Positions 45,081-54,282 of a DNA stretch of 64,000 nucleotides are shown one piece after another. Made by a program: the position numbers and the translations under genes. Position 1 is the first letter of the stretch. The number at the start of each line of letters is the position of its first letter. The notes under the pieces are model-generated. The model saw only the letters and a program-made list of their open reading frames with translations. It had not been told where the DNA came from and did no database searches. The stretch is from Sphingobium yanoikuyae (GTDB lineage: Bacteria; Pseudomonadota; Alphaproteobacteria; Sphingomonadales; Sphingomonadaceae), in the NCBI RefSeq assembly GCF_013001025.1, contig NZ_CP053021.1:4471001-4535000 (forward strand). The letters are read 5' to 3'.

Positions 45081-46291
45081 CAGCGATAATCCTTGGCCAT
45101 TTGCGGGTAGAGGTTGATCAGCTCATTGGCGACATAGTCGCCGCCATGGCCCATCGGCCCGGTCGGTTCGGGTTTCGGCACGGCCGGTTGCTGCGATGCC
45201 AGCCCGCCCGGCGCTTCCGCCCCGTTCAGCCCCTGGCTGATCAGGTCGGGCTTGGCCCCCTCGCCGGCATTATGCCCATCCTGGTCGAAAATCGCCTCCT
45301 GGTGCCGGATCGGCTCCCAGATGAACGTGCCCCAGCCATGCTTGCCGGGCAGGGCATGGACCAGATCGTTGATATAGCGCTTGCGGCTCGAATATTCGGC
45401 GACCAGCAGCCCCTTGTCGGGATAGCGCTTCACAAATTCGCTGAAGGTCGTGGCCCAGTCACCCTGCGCCCGCTGCTGGTAGCAGGAAAAGCCGACCACA
45501 TCGAAATCCACCTGCCGCGCGATCAGCGCATCGGTCCATTCGCGTACGATCGGCCAGTGCCGGCCCAGATGATTATGCACCTGGATCGCGACCCCCGGCT
45601 CGGCCCGGCGCGCGCCGGCGATCCCCGCGCGCAGCAGCGCGGCAAAGCCGTCGAACCCGCCGACCTCGCCGACCTTGGCATGATTGGCGTCGGTCACCGG
45701 ATTGCCGGTCGACGTCGACAGTTTCACCCGGCCAAGGGGCCACAACATGCCGAAGGTCGTTTCATTGCCGATCACCGCCATGTCGACCGGCGCGCCGCCC
45801 GCCCGCATCGCCACCAGCGTGTCATGGGTATGTGCCTCGACTGCCTTGGCCAGCGCCGGCAGGTCATAACCGGCCCAGGCCGCCGGCACCGCCTGATGCT
45901 CCGGATCGGCCCAGGTGTCGCTATAATGGAAACTCAGCACCAGCCCCATGCCGGCATCGCGCACTCGCTTGCCCAGCTTCACCGTCTGGGTCAGGCCGGC
46001 CCAGCCCTTGTCCGGCTCCCGCCTGGAATAGCCCTTGGCCGGATCGACGAAGATGCGCAGCCGGATCGCGTTGAACCCGGCATCGCGCAGGATCAGGATC
46101 GGGTCTTTCTGCACCCCGTCCACGAAATAGCGCGCACCCGCCGCCTCATCCTCGGGCACCCAGCTCACATCGGCACCGATCAGATAGGGGCCGGGCCGCG
46201 CGCCATTTTTGCTCACCTTGGCCAGCGCCGGCTGGGCCAGCAGGGGCAGGGTGGCAAGGCCGAATGTGCCGCGGCGTGTGAACCCGTTCAT
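45080..46291 (-). CDS. GH53 endo-beta-1,4-galactanase (arabinogalactan endo-galactosidase)
   Basis: 403 residues from ATG 46291, which overlaps the GH35 stop; the longer frame upstream is inside that gene. Tat-like N-terminus MNGFTRRGTFGLATLP. GH53 hallmarks are IGADVSWV, FNAIRLRIFVDP, LSFHYSDTWADPEHQ, the acid/base Glu177 in VIGNETTFGMLWPLG and the nucleophile Glu299 in VAEYSSR. The enzyme cuts beta-1,4-galactan, the side chain of rhamnogalacturonan-I. It would feed galacto-oligosaccharides to the GH35 enzyme encoded just upstream. Confidence 0.93.
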   Translation of the reverse strand: MNGFTRRGTFGLATLPLLAQPALAKVSKNGARPGPYLIGADVSWVPEDEAAGARYFVDGVQKDPILILRDAGFNAIRLRIFVDPAKGYSRREPDKGWAGLTQTVKLGKRVRDAGMGLVLSFHYSDTWADPEHQAVPAAWAGYDLPALAKAVEAHTHDTLVAMRAGGAPVDMAVIGNETTFGMLWPLGRVKLSTSTGNPVTDANHAKVGEVGGFDGFAALLRAGIAGARRAEPGVAIQVHNHLGRHWPIVREWTDALIARQVDFDVVGFSCYQQRAQGDWATTFSEFVKRYPDKGLLVAEYSSRKRYINDLVHALPGKHGWGTFIWEPIRHQEAIFDQDGHNAGEGAKPDLISQGLNGAEAPGGLASQQPAVPKPEPTGPMGHGGDYVANELINLYPQMAKDYR

Positions 46292-48684
46292 GCCTTCACC
46301 TCCATGCGATATTCCGGGACGATGCGCAGCACCTCCAGCGTCGCGACCTGTTCCCCCGCCGGCAGCTTGGCCCGCGCGGCATCGTCCAGATAGATGGGCG
46401 CGTCCGCGCGCAGCGGCATCACCGTCAGCGTCCAGGGCCGCCCCAGCCTCGCGGCAAAGCGCTTGAGTCCGATCCGCCAGACCCGCCCGTCCCAATAGGC
46501 ATCGTCCAGCATGTCGGGGCCATCGAACAGCCGGCCGATATCGCCGCGCCAGTCAATCTCCAGAAAGGCGTCGCCACCCTCGGCCAGAACATCCCTGGGA
46601 ATGGTGAAGCTAAAGGCCGCCGCCGCCTTGTGCGCCTCGGGCAGGGGCTGCATCGCCGCCTTGGCCGGCCCGCCAATCTCGATCGGCGGCGCCGTGCCCG
46701 CCTCGCGCGTTTGGCTGAAGGGCAGGGGCGCGATGCCTGTCGCCTTCGCCGTCATCATCGCTGCCTTGCCGGGCAATATCTGCCAGGCGAAACGCGCCTC
46801 GCCGCGCTGGCGCAGTTCCAGCCCGTTCGGCCCGAACAGCACATCCGCCGCGCTCAGCACCACGCGCCGCTCGCCACCGATCTCGCCGACCCAGATGCGC
46901 TTTGCCGCCTCCCGCTCGATCAGCAGCAACCGCACCGATCGCCCGTCCGCGCCCGTCACCCGCACCGGCCGCGTCGCGGATGGCGGCACCTGGACGATCA
47001 CCCGCCCGCCTTCGCTGCGTGCCGGCGCATCGACCTTCGTCTCCGCCGGAAAGGCCAACTCTACCGGGCCGGGCAGGCAGGCCGCCATCACATGGATCGG
47101 CCCGTCCCTGTCGGCAATGCGCGTCACCGGCTGCGCCGTCGCCCAGTCGAGCCGCACCCCGTCCAGATCCATGCCGATCGGCCAGAAGAAATTGTCGCCC
47201 GGCGCGATCGTCACCGGCCGGCTCGGTAGGCGAACCGTGCCGCCGGCCAATGTCACATTGAACTGCGTGCCGGGATGCGCCGCCGTGCCATATTGGCGGA
47301 CATGATTGTTGACGAACAGGAAGCCGCTGTTCCCCTTCGCCCGCACCGCCCAGCGCAGCGTCTTCAGGTCATCCTTGTCGGCCGGCAGCACGGCCGGCGC
47401 ATGCACCGTCATCGGCGCCAGCGTCTCGCCATATTCGGCCAGGAAATAATGGAGCGGGCGCAGCGCCGCGCTGACCGGATTGACCTCGCCATATTGGCCG
47501 ATCGGCGCCTGGAAATCATAGCCGATCGCCGGGCAGTCATTATAACCGCCCGACCGCTGCGTTTCCTCCAGCATGCGCCCGTTCGCCATCGGGTTGGCGC
47601 CGCCATGGAACATATAATAGCCCAGCAGATTGACGCCCGATCCGACCTGCGTCGTCACCGCCGCCGCCACGTCGGCCGGCTGCAACTGCGGCCGCCGCCG
47701 ATACATGACCGGCACACCGCCGCCATATTCCGCGCCCAGGAAGGGCGTATCTTCCATGTCGCTGTCGGCGTCGCCGCGTCGCCCGCCGCGCGTCTGTGCG
47801 CCCAGGTCGCCGCTCACCCGGCTGTCGAAGCGGAACAGGTAATTTTCCTTGGGCGGCAGTTTCACCGTCTTCGCCGACCAGGGCTCGTCGGGATAGCCGC
47901 CATGCACCGGCACGACCTCGCCCTTGGGATAGACGGTCTGGTCCCATCCGGTCACGGTATAGAGCGGCACGTCGAAGCCGATCCCCAGCGCCAGCGCCTT
48001 CAGCGCCGCGATATGCTCCCGGCCCTGGCCGGGGCCAGCCAGATTATATTCATTCTCGACCTGCATGCCGACGATCGGCCCGCCATCCTTCCACATTAGC
48101 CCGTTGAGCTGATCGTGCAGTCCGCGCCAGAAGCGCTCGACCTGTGCCATATAGGCGGGGTCGTTGCTGCGCGTGCGGGTGCTGCCGGCGATCCAGTCGG
48201 GAATGCCGCCAAAGCGCGCTTCGGCATGGCCCCAGGGGCCGGGCCGCAGGAAGAAGAGCAGGCCATGTTTCTGGCAGAGCCGCACGAAGCGCCCGATGTC
48301 GCGATCGCCGGTCCAGTCGATCCTGCCGGGCGCCAGTTCGACATGGTTCCAGAGAACATAGGAGGCGACGATGCCGACGCCGGCCGCCTTCATCTTCAGC
48401 AATTCCTCTTCCCAATAGGCGCTCGGGAAGCGGGTGAAGTGAAATTCGCCCATCACCGGCAGCCAAGGCCGGTCGTCGCGGGTCAGATAGAGATTGGTGA
48501 TGCCGATCCGCCCCTGCGGCCCGGCGCTGGTGCCCATATGGAGATGGCCGGACTTGAGCGGCAGGCCCGGCTTGCGCGCGTCCAGGCTGTTGGCCGTCTG
48601 GGCAAGGGCATCAGCGGGAAGGGCGAGGCCCAGGCCGGCAAGGCCCGTGGCAGTCAGCGCCGTGCGCCGGTCGATATCGGGCAT
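46288..48684 (-). CDS. GH35 beta-galactosidase
   Basis: 798 residues, start supported by a perfect AGGAGG just upstream. N-terminal MPDIDRRTALTATGLAGLGL looks like a Tat signal with DRR. The (beta/alpha)8 domain has GEFHFTRFPSAYWEEELLKMKAAG, LRPGPWGHAEARFGGIPDW, the acid/base Glu212 in GMQVENEYN and the nucleophile Glu319 in FLGAEYGGG. C-terminal jelly-roll regions follow. It would release galactose from galactan ends. The gap to kduD upstream is 94 bases and contains a hairpin. Confidence 0.93.
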   Translation of the reverse strand: MPDIDRRTALTATGLAGLGLALPADALAQTANSLDARKPGLPLKSGHLHMGTSAGPQGRIGITNLYLTRDDRPWLPVMGEFHFTRFPSAYWEEELLKMKAAGVGIVASYVLWNHVELAPGRIDWTGDRDIGRFVRLCQKHGLLFFLRPGPWGHAEARFGGIPDWIAGSTRTRSNDPAYMAQVERFWRGLHDQLNGLMWKDGGPIVGMQVENEYNLAGPGQGREHIAALKALALGIGFDVPLYTVTGWDQTVYPKGEVVPVHGGYPDEPWSAKTVKLPPKENYLFRFDSRVSGDLGAQTRGGRRGDADSDMEDTPFLGAEYGGGVPVMYRRRPQLQPADVAAAVTTQVGSGVNLLGYYMFHGGANPMANGRMLEETQRSGGYNDCPAIGYDFQAPIGQYGEVNPVSAALRPLHYFLAEYGETLAPMTVHAPAVLPADKDDLKTLRWAVRAKGNSGFLFVNNHVRQYGTAAHPGTQFNVTLAGGTVRLPSRPVTIAPGDNFFWPIGMDLDGVRLDWATAQPVTRIADRDGPIHVMAACLPGPVELAFPAETKVDAPARSEGGRVIVQVPPSATRPVRVTGADGRSVRLLLIEREAAKRIWVGEIGGERRVVLSAADVLFGPNGLELRQRGEARFAWQILPGKAAMMTAKATGIAPLPFSQTREAGTAPPIEIGGPAKAAMQPLPEAHKAAAAFSFTIPRDVLAEGGDAFLEIDWRGDIGRLFDGPDMLDDAYWDGRVWRIGLKRFAARLGRPWTLTVMPLRADAPIYLDDAARAKLPAGEQVATLEVLRIVPEYRMEVKA

Positions 48685-48736
48685 CCGTCCTCCTGTGATG
48701 GGTCGGGAGGCTGAGCCCTCCTCTTGGATCAGGTCT

Positions 48737-48772
48737 GTCCTGCGCCCACCCGCCTAGGAACGGGCGCAGGAC
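48737..48772 (-). terminator. Intercistronic hairpin between kduD and the GH35 gene
   Basis: GTCCTGCGCCC and GGGCGCAGGAC form a perfect 11-bp stem around a 14-base loop. No T tract follows in the direction of transcription, so it may attenuate or protect mRNA ends rather than terminate fully. Confidence 0.45.
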
Positions 48773-48778
48773 GGGATA

Positions 48779-49534
48779 TCAGCGGGCCAGCCAGCCGCCA
48801 TCGACGGCCAGGACATGGCCATGGATATAATTGGCGGCCGGCGAGGCGAGGAACACGGCAGCGCCGCCAATGTCGCTGGGGTCACCCCAGCGGCCGGCCG
48901 GGATGCGCTCCTGGATCTGGCGGTTGCGGGTCTCGTCGGCCTGCAGCGCGGCGGTGTTGTTGGTCGCGATATAGCCCGGCGCGATCGCGTTGACGTTGAC
49001 GCCCCTGGCCGCCCATTCGTTCGCCAGCAGCTTGGTGAGGCCGGCGACGCCGCTCTTCGACGCGGTATAGCTCGGCACCCGGATGCCGCCCTGGAAGGAC
49101 AGCAAGGAGGCGATGTTGACGATCTTGCCGCTGCCCTGTGCCAGCATGTGCCGCCCGGCAGCCTGGGCGAGGAAGAAGGTCGACTTCAAATTGGTGTCGA
49201 TCACCGCGTCCCAGTCTTCCTCGGTGAAGTCGACGCCGTCGGCGCGGCGAATGATGCCGGCATTGTTGATCAATATGTCGAGCCCGCCCAGCTTCTCGAT
49301 CGTCTCGTCGACGACGCGCTGCACCGGTTCGATGCTGGAAAGATCGGCCGAGACGATCTCGGCCTTGCGGCCGAGCGCGCGAACCTTCTCGACGGTCTCT
49401 TCCGCCGGGGTGCGGCCGACCGCCGCAATGTCGGCGCCGGCCGCCGCGAGCGACAGCGCGATCGCCTGGCCAATGCCGGTATTGGCGCCGGTGACGATGG
49501 CGACCTTGCCACCAAGATCGAAGATAGTGCTCAT
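48779..49534 (-). CDS. kduD: 2-deoxy-D-gluconate / 2-keto-3-deoxygluconate 5-dehydrogenase (KduD)
   Basis: 251 residues, a classical SDR with TGANTGIG (about 15-22), NNAGIIRRAD and the active-site pair in SYTASKSG. NAGIIRR, SLLSFQGGIRVPSYTASKSG and the end HGHVLAVDGGWLAR are typical of KduD. It reduces 2,5-diketo-3-deoxygluconate (from KduI) to 2-keto-3-deoxygluconate in pectin and alginate use. The RBS AGGAGTC precedes its ATG. It follows kduI by 49 bases on the same strand. Confidence 0.92.
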   Translation of the reverse strand: MSTIFDLGGKVAIVTGANTGIGQAIALSLAAAGADIAAVGRTPAEETVEKVRALGRKAEIVSADLSSIEPVQRVVDETIEKLGGLDILINNAGIIRRADGVDFTEEDWDAVIDTNLKSTFFLAQAAGRHMLAQGSGKIVNIASLLSFQGGIRVPSYTASKSGVAGLTKLLANEWAARGVNVNAIAPGYIATNNTAALQADETRNRQIQERIPAGRWGDPSDIGGAAVFLASPAANYIHGHVLAVDGGWLAR

Positions 49535-49583
49535 GTCAGGACTCCCTGGCCCCTCCCGCTTGTGCGGAAGGGGCGAAAAACCG

Positions 49584-50423
49584 TCAGGCCAGCTGGCAGA
49601 TATCCAGCACGTTCATGTCGGTATAGTCCTGGTTCTCGCCGGCCATCGCCCAGATGAAGGCATAGGCCTTGGTGCCCGATCCCATATGGATCGACCAGGG
49701 CGGCGAGATCACCGCTTCCTCATTGGCCATGACGATGTGACGCATCGCGTCGCCCTCGCCCATATAGTGGAAGACGCGGTCGGCATCGCCATCCAGCTCG
49801 AAATAGAAATAAATCTCGCTGCGGCGCTCATGGATGTGCGGCGGCATGGTGTTCCACACCGAACCGGGCTTCAGGACCGTGAGGCCCATGACCAGCTGCG
49901 CGCTATCGCAGATGCCGGGGATGACGAGCTGGAAGATGGTGCGCTCGTTCGACTCTTCCAGCGAACCACGTTCCAGCGCATTGGCGTCGGCAATGCCGAG
50001 CTTGCGGGTGGTGAACGCCTTGTGCGCCGGGCAGGAGGCGAGATAATAGCGCGCGCCGGCGCCGGCGAACTCCACATCCTTCGCGCCCATCGTCACATAG
50101 AGGCAATCCTTGTTGCCGAGCGTGAAGACTTCGCCGTCGACGGTCACGGTGCCTTCGACGCCCGAGACATTGACGATCGCCAGCTCGCGCCGCTCCAGGA
50201 ACGGATGGCCCGCCGCCGAGGCCGGCTCGGTCTGCGCCGGCAGCTTCACCGGTGCGTCAGCCACCGCCACGCCGCCGATCACGAAGCGTTCGGCATGGGT
50301 ATAGTTGAGCACGCATTCGCCGTGACGGAACAGCCCGCCGATCAGATAGCGATCCCGCAGCTCCTCGTTCGACACGCACTCCATCATGTCGGGGTGGGTC
50401 GCATAATAGGTCTTGTCGAACAT
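49584..50423 (-). CDS. kduI: 5-dehydro-4-deoxy-D-glucuronate isomerase
   Basis: 279 residues of the KduI cupin family: [19 protein letters not shown] at the N-terminus, [11 protein letters not shown], the metal-site stretch [20 protein letters not shown] with two His and a Glu, and [21 protein letters not shown]. It converts 5-keto-4-deoxyuronate, which arises spontaneously from unsaturated galacturonate, to 2,5-diketo-3-deoxygluconate. Its gene has a predicted own promoter inside the end of lutC. Confidence 0.95.
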   Translation of the reverse strand: MFDKTYYATHPDMMECVSNEELRDRYLIGGLFRHGECVLNYTHAERFVIGGVAVADAPVKLPAQTEPASAAGHPFLERRELAIVNVSGVEGTVTVDGEVFTLGNKDCLYVTMGAKDVEFAGAGARYYLASCPAHKAFTTRKLGIADANALERGSLEESNERTIFQLVIPGICDSAQLVMGLTVLKPGSVWNTMPPHIHERRSEIYFYFELDGDADRVFHYMGEGDAMRHIVMANEEAVISPPWSIHMGSGTKAYAFIWAMAGENQDYTDMNVLDICQLA

Positions 50424-50452
50424 CGGGAATCTCCATCTAAACTTTGGCCAAG

Positions 50453-50480
50453 CTTATAACGGCGCAGGCGGCGAATGTAA
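50453..50480 (-). promoter_or_regulatory. Predicted promoter of kduI
   Basis: On the minus strand TTACAT (50480-50475), 16 bases, TATAAG (50458-50453), 30 bases before the kduI ATG. Just upstream is CGGAA-N12-TTCCG (50492-50513), a possible regulator site overlapping the lutC stop. Both are inference. Confidence 0.4.
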
Positions 50481-50502
50481 GCCTGTTTTCCCGGAATGTG
50501 GA

Positions 50503-51141
50503 CTATTGTTCCGACATATGAGGAAAATCGCCGCGCAGCAGGATGACATGCAGGAAGCGGGGACCATGGGCGCCGCGCACATAGGTGCCCTCGATATCGG
50601 TCGTCCCCGACACGCCGGTGATCCAGTAATGGGCGCGCGGCTGCGGCCCGGCCAGCGGCGCCTCCTCCAGCCAGGGGGCGATGTCGGCCACGCGCAGCAG
50701 CACCAGATGGTGCAGCGTCAGGAAATTGGGCAGCATCGGCGCCTGCGGGCTCGTCTCGAATATCAGCGATCCGGTCTCGGCAATGCCCTTGCGCGCAATC
50801 GCCAGCGTCGCCGCCTCGTCTGGCGCGGCGTCCTGATGCAGGGCAAAGCCGCTCCAGTCGCAGCCCGACAGGCGCGGGTCGGGCGGCAGGCACAGCGCGC
50901 GCGCCTCGCCCTGCGCATCCAGATAGCGCGCGACCGCGGCCGGCAGCTCTTCGACCGTCTCGATGACGTCATGGCTGGCGCTGACGCTGGGCAGCGCCAG
51001 CCGCGCCAGAAATTCCGCCCCGACCTGGGCGATATCGACCGCCGGCCGCTCCGGCGTGCCGAGCAGCGCTGCCGCCTCCGCCGCTATGTCAACTTCGCTG
51101 TCATCTTTCAGACGACTTAGGATGGCCTCGCGCGCATTCAT
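50503..51141 (-). CDS. lutC: Lactate utilization protein LutC
   Basis: 212 residues from ATG 51141, overlapping the lutB stop (ATGA); the longer open frame upstream lies in lutB. LutC/YkgG features: MNAREAILSRLKDD at the N-terminus, ATLAIARKGIAETGSLIFET in the middle, and HYWITGVSGTTDIEGTYVRG with GPRFLHVILL at the end. LutABC form an iron-sulfur L-lactate dehydrogenase complex that oxidises L-lactate to pyruvate. It is the third gene of lutABC. Confidence 0.93.
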   Translation of the reverse strand: MNAREAILSRLKDDSEVDIAAEAAALLGTPERPAVDIAQVGAEFLARLALPSVSASHDVIETVEELPAAVARYLDAQGEARALCLPPDPRLSGCDWSGFALHQDAAPDEAATLAIARKGIAETGSLIFETSPQAPMLPNFLTLHHLVLLRVADIAPWLEEAPLAGPQPRAHYWITGVSGTTDIEGTYVRGAHGPRFLHVILLRGDFPHMSEQ

Positions 51142-52553
51142 CGGCCGTTTTCCTTGCGATATTGGTCCATGAAGGTTTGCGCCGCGGGCTTGGGCATGTC
51201 GCGATAGCGGGTCCAGCCGCCGGCCAGCGGCAGTGAACGGATCCAGCCCTTGCTGCCCAGCAGCCGCATCGCCCGCACCGCCAGGCCGGTGCCCATCCGA
51301 TAGAGGCGTGGCCGGGTCGCGACCCAGGCCCATAGGCCCAGCCCGGCACGCAGCGATTGCGGCTCCAGCCCCTCGCGCCAGCTCTTCTCCCGCCAGCCGC
51401 GCAGCAGCGTCGGCAGCGGGATGCGCACAGGGCACACTTCCTGGCACTTGCCGTTCATGGTGCAGGCATTGGGCAGATCGCGGCTCTGCTTCAGCCCGTC
51501 CAGCACCGGGGTCAGCACCGCGCCCATCGGCCCCGGATAGGTGCCGCCATAGGCATGGCCGCCAATCTGCCGGAACACGACGCAATGGTTCATGCAGGCG
51601 CCACAGCGGATGCAGCGCAGCATCTCGGCCAGCCCCTCCTCGCGCATCCGGGTGCGGCCATTGTCGACCAGCACGATATGCATCTCCTCCGGCCCATCCC
51701 GGTCGCCGGGACGCTTGGGGCCGGTGTAGAAGGTCGTATATTGGGTCAGCGCCGCGCCGGTCGCCGATCGCGCCAGCATCCGCAGCATATGCACGGCATG
51801 GGGCATGCTCGGCACGATCTTCTCGATCCCGGCCGTCACGATATGGACGCGCGGCGGGACCAGCGACAGCTCGGCATTGCCCTCATTGGTGACGGTGCAG
51901 ATCGCGCCGGTGTCGGCGATCAGGAAATTGGCGCCGGAAATGCCGACATCCGCGCCCAGCATCTGCGTGCGCAGCTCGCGCCGCGCGCTTTCCGCCATGG
52001 CGGCGATCGTCTCTTCCTCATGCGGCGTGCGATGCTTCGCCTTGAACAGGGCGGACACCTGCTCGCGGGTCTTGTGCATCGCCGGCCAGATGATGTGCGA
52101 GGGCCGCTCGTCGGCCAACTGGATGATATGTTCGGCAAGGTCGGTCTCGACCCGGCCGATCCCGGCCTCGGCCAGCGCATGGGGCAGGCCGATCTCCTCG
52201 CCCAGCATCGACTTGGACCGGGCGACGCTCTTGGCCTTCGCTGCCTTGCACAGGGCGATGACGATGTCGCAGGCCTCGTCGGCGGTGCGCGCCCAATGGA
52301 CCTTCGCCCCGGCCGCGGTGGCGTTCGCCTCGAACTGCTCCAGATAATGGCCCAGATGGGCGACGACATGGTCCTTGATCGCCGCCGCGCGGGTGCGCGC
52401 CGCCTGGAAATCGGGAAAGGCGTCGACCGCGACCGCGCGCTTGGCCTCGGCCGTGCCCGCCGTCCGCTCGACCGCAACCTTCAGGATGCGGTCGGCCAGC
52501 GCCGCATCGGCGCGATCCTTGAAGCTGGTCGCTTCGGCCGGTGCGCCGCTCAT
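51138..52553 (-). CDS. lutB: Lactate utilization iron-sulfur protein LutB
   Basis: 471 residues. The N-terminal LutB/YkgF domain contains ARSKSMLGEEIGLPHAL, RPSHIIWPAMHKTREQV and GANFLIADTGAICTVTNEGN. Two [4Fe-4S] ferredoxin-type motifs follow, CIRCGACMNHC and CTMNGKCQEVCPVRIP, joined by a GTYPGPMGAVLTP segment. A DUF3390-like C-terminal helix bundle ends the chain. It overlaps lutA by four bases. Confidence 0.94.
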   Translation of the reverse strand: MSGAPAEATSFKDRADAALADRILKVAVERTAGTAEAKRAVAVDAFPDFQAARTRAAAIKDHVVAHLGHYLEQFEANATAAGAKVHWARTADEACDIVIALCKAAKAKSVARSKSMLGEEIGLPHALAEAGIGRVETDLAEHIIQLADERPSHIIWPAMHKTREQVSALFKAKHRTPHEEETIAAMAESARRELRTQMLGADVGISGANFLIADTGAICTVTNEGNAELSLVPPRVHIVTAGIEKIVPSMPHAVHMLRMLARSATGAALTQYTTFYTGPKRPGDRDGPEEMHIVLVDNGRTRMREEGLAEMLRCIRCGACMNHCVVFRQIGGHAYGGTYPGPMGAVLTPVLDGLKQSRDLPNACTMNGKCQEVCPVRIPLPTLLRGWREKSWREGLEPQSLRAGLGLWAWVATRPRLYRMGTGLAVRAMRLLGSKGWIRSLPLAGGWTRYRDMPKPAAQTFMDQYRKENGR

Positions 52554-53308
52554 GCCTCTTCCCCGATCGCCGGGCCGTCGCCCATGCCGGCGATCAGCTC
52601 GATCGCGTGGAAGGCGCGGACCTTGCTACCCTGCCGATTGAGCTTGCCCGCCATGTTCATCAGGCAACCCAGGTCGCCCGCCAGCAGCAGGTCGGCGCCG
52701 GTCGCCTCGATCGCGTCCGCCTTCTCGCCGACGATCGCGTTGGAAATGGCGGGATATTTGACGCAGAAGGTGCCGCCAAAGCCGCAACAGGTTTCCTCGC
52801 CCGCCAACGGCGTCAGCTCCAGCCCGGCGATGGGCTTCAGCAACCGGCGCGGCTGCGCCTTGACGCCCAGCTCGCGCAGCCCCGAGCAGCTGTCATGATA
52901 GGTCGCCTTGGCATCCATCTGCACGCCCTCGGGCTTCCACCCGCATTGCTCGTCCAGATAGGCCATGATCTCCCATGTCTTCGCCGCCACCGCCTGCGCG
53001 CGCGGCAGCCATTCCGGGTCATGCTCGAACAGCTCGGGATAATGGCAACGGATCGTGCCGCCGCACGATCCCGACGGCACCACCACCGCCTCATAGGGTT
53101 CCAGCGCGACGATCGTCTGTTTCGCCAGTGCGATCGCATGATCGGTATCGCCGCTGTTGAGCGCCGGCTGGCCGCAACAGGTCTGGCCCTCGGGCACGAC
53201 CACGTCGCAGCCCGCCGCCTCCAGCGCGCGGATCGCGGCAAAGCCGATGCGCGGGCGCATCATGTCGACCAGGCAGGTGACGAACAGGGCAATTTTGCGC
53301 TGGGTCAC
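52550..53308 (-). CDS. lutA: Lactate utilization protein LutA (CCG-domain)
   Basis: 252 residues from GTG 53308 (MTQRKIALFVTCLVDMM); the longer frame upstream overlaps the esterase gene and is not homologous. Two cysteine-rich CCG domains are seen, GQTCCGQPALNSGD and GEETCCGFGGTFCVKYPAIS, plus DSCSGLRELG. This is the glycolate-oxidase-like Fe-S subunit of LutABC. The GTG overlaps the esterase TGA (GTGA at 53308-53305), linking lactate oxidation to the carbohydrate genes upstream. Confidence 0.93.
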   Translation of the reverse strand: MTQRKIALFVTCLVDMMRPRIGFAAIRALEAAGCDVVVPEGQTCCGQPALNSGDTDHAIALAKQTIVALEPYEAVVVPSGSCGGTIRCHYPELFEHDPEWLPRAQAVAAKTWEIMAYLDEQCGWKPEGVQMDAKATYHDSCSGLRELGVKAQPRRLLKPIAGLELTPLAGEETCCGFGGTFCVKYPAISNAIVGEKADAIEATGADLLLAGDLGCLMNMAGKLNRQGSKVRAFHAIELIAGMGDGPAIGEEA

Positions 53309-54282
53309 ACGCCATGCCTCTTGGCAAAGGCCAGGAACAGGTCGGGCCAGGGCGCGGCCGACTGGGCTTGCGCCGTAATGCCGAAGCCATGGCCGCCATT
53401 TTCGAACAAATGGCATTCGGTCGGAATCTTCTGCGCCCGTAGCGCCGCCAGCATGGCGATGCTGTTGTCGACCGGCACCGCCGGATCGTCGATCGCATGG
53501 GCCAGGAACACCGGCGGCGTCTGCGCGCTCACATCCTGGTCCAGCGAATAGGCGCGCATTCGTTCGACACTCGGATTCTCGCCCAGCAACTGCGTGCGCG
53601 ACCCCTTGTGGACGAACGGCCCCTCCATCTGGATCACCGGATACATGTAAGCGGCGACGGCGGCCTTGATCGGCTCGCGATCGGCGGCATCGACCGGCTT
53701 GTAGCTTTCCACCGGCGTCCGGCTGGTCAGCCAGGCGGCCAGGTGCCCGCCGGCGGAAAAGCCGATCACGCCGACCCGATTGGCGTCGAACTTCTCCTTC
53801 GCGGCCAGGCTACGGACCAGCCGCAGCGCGCGCTGCGCATCCTGCAGCGGCGCTTCGGCCCCGGCGGCCCAGCCATCGGCCGGCAGGCGATAGAGCAGCA
53901 CGAAGCAGACATAGCCCGCCTCGGCAAAGCGGCGCGCGATCGAATAGCCCTCATGGCCGATCGCCACCCGGCTGTATCCGCCGCCGGGGATCAGCATGAT
54001 CGCCGCGCCATTGGGCTTTGCCGGCCGCAACAGGGTCAGGGTCGGGGTGACGATATGGGCGAACACGCCATCGTCCGGCCCGCTGTCGGGCCGGCGCAGC
54101 GTCTCCACTTCCTTCACCGTCACATGCTCGCTGCCCGGCGCCTTGCCCGGCCAGATCGGAAAGCGGACGAACCCCTGGGGCAGCGGAAAGCTCTGCGCCA
54201 GCGCGTCGCTCATCGGCGCAAGCGCGGCGGCAACGGCGGCGCCGGTCAACAGGCCGCGGCGGTCAAGCATGGTCATTGGCAT
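53305..54282 (-). CDS. Secreted alpha/beta-hydrolase esterase (acetylesterase-like)
   Basis: 325 residues. A twin-arginine signal (MLDRRGLLTGAAVAAALAP) suggests export. The alpha/beta-hydrolase core has the oxyanion loop IMLIPGGGYSR, nucleophile elbow GFSAGGHLAAW, the acid in AIDDPAVPV and the His in GGHGFG. It resembles acetyl-xylan/pectin acetylesterase-type lipase/esterases found in plant-polysaccharide loci; substrate not fixed. It overlaps the CE12 gene by ten bases and the lutA start by four. Confidence 0.8.
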   Translation of the reverse strand: MPMTMLDRRGLLTGAAVAAALAPMSDALAQSFPLPQGFVRFPIWPGKAPGSEHVTVKEVETLRRPDSGPDDGVFAHIVTPTLTLLRPAKPNGAAIMLIPGGGYSRVAIGHEGYSIARRFAEAGYVCFVLLYRLPADGWAAGAEAPLQDAQRALRLVRSLAAKEKFDANRVGVIGFSAGGHLAAWLTSRTPVESYKPVDAADREPIKAAVAAYMYPVIQMEGPFVHKGSRTQLLGENPSVERMRAYSLDQDVSAQTPPVFLAHAIDDPAVPVDNSIAMLAALRAQKIPTECHLFENGGHGFGITAQAQSAAPWPDLFLAFAKRHGV

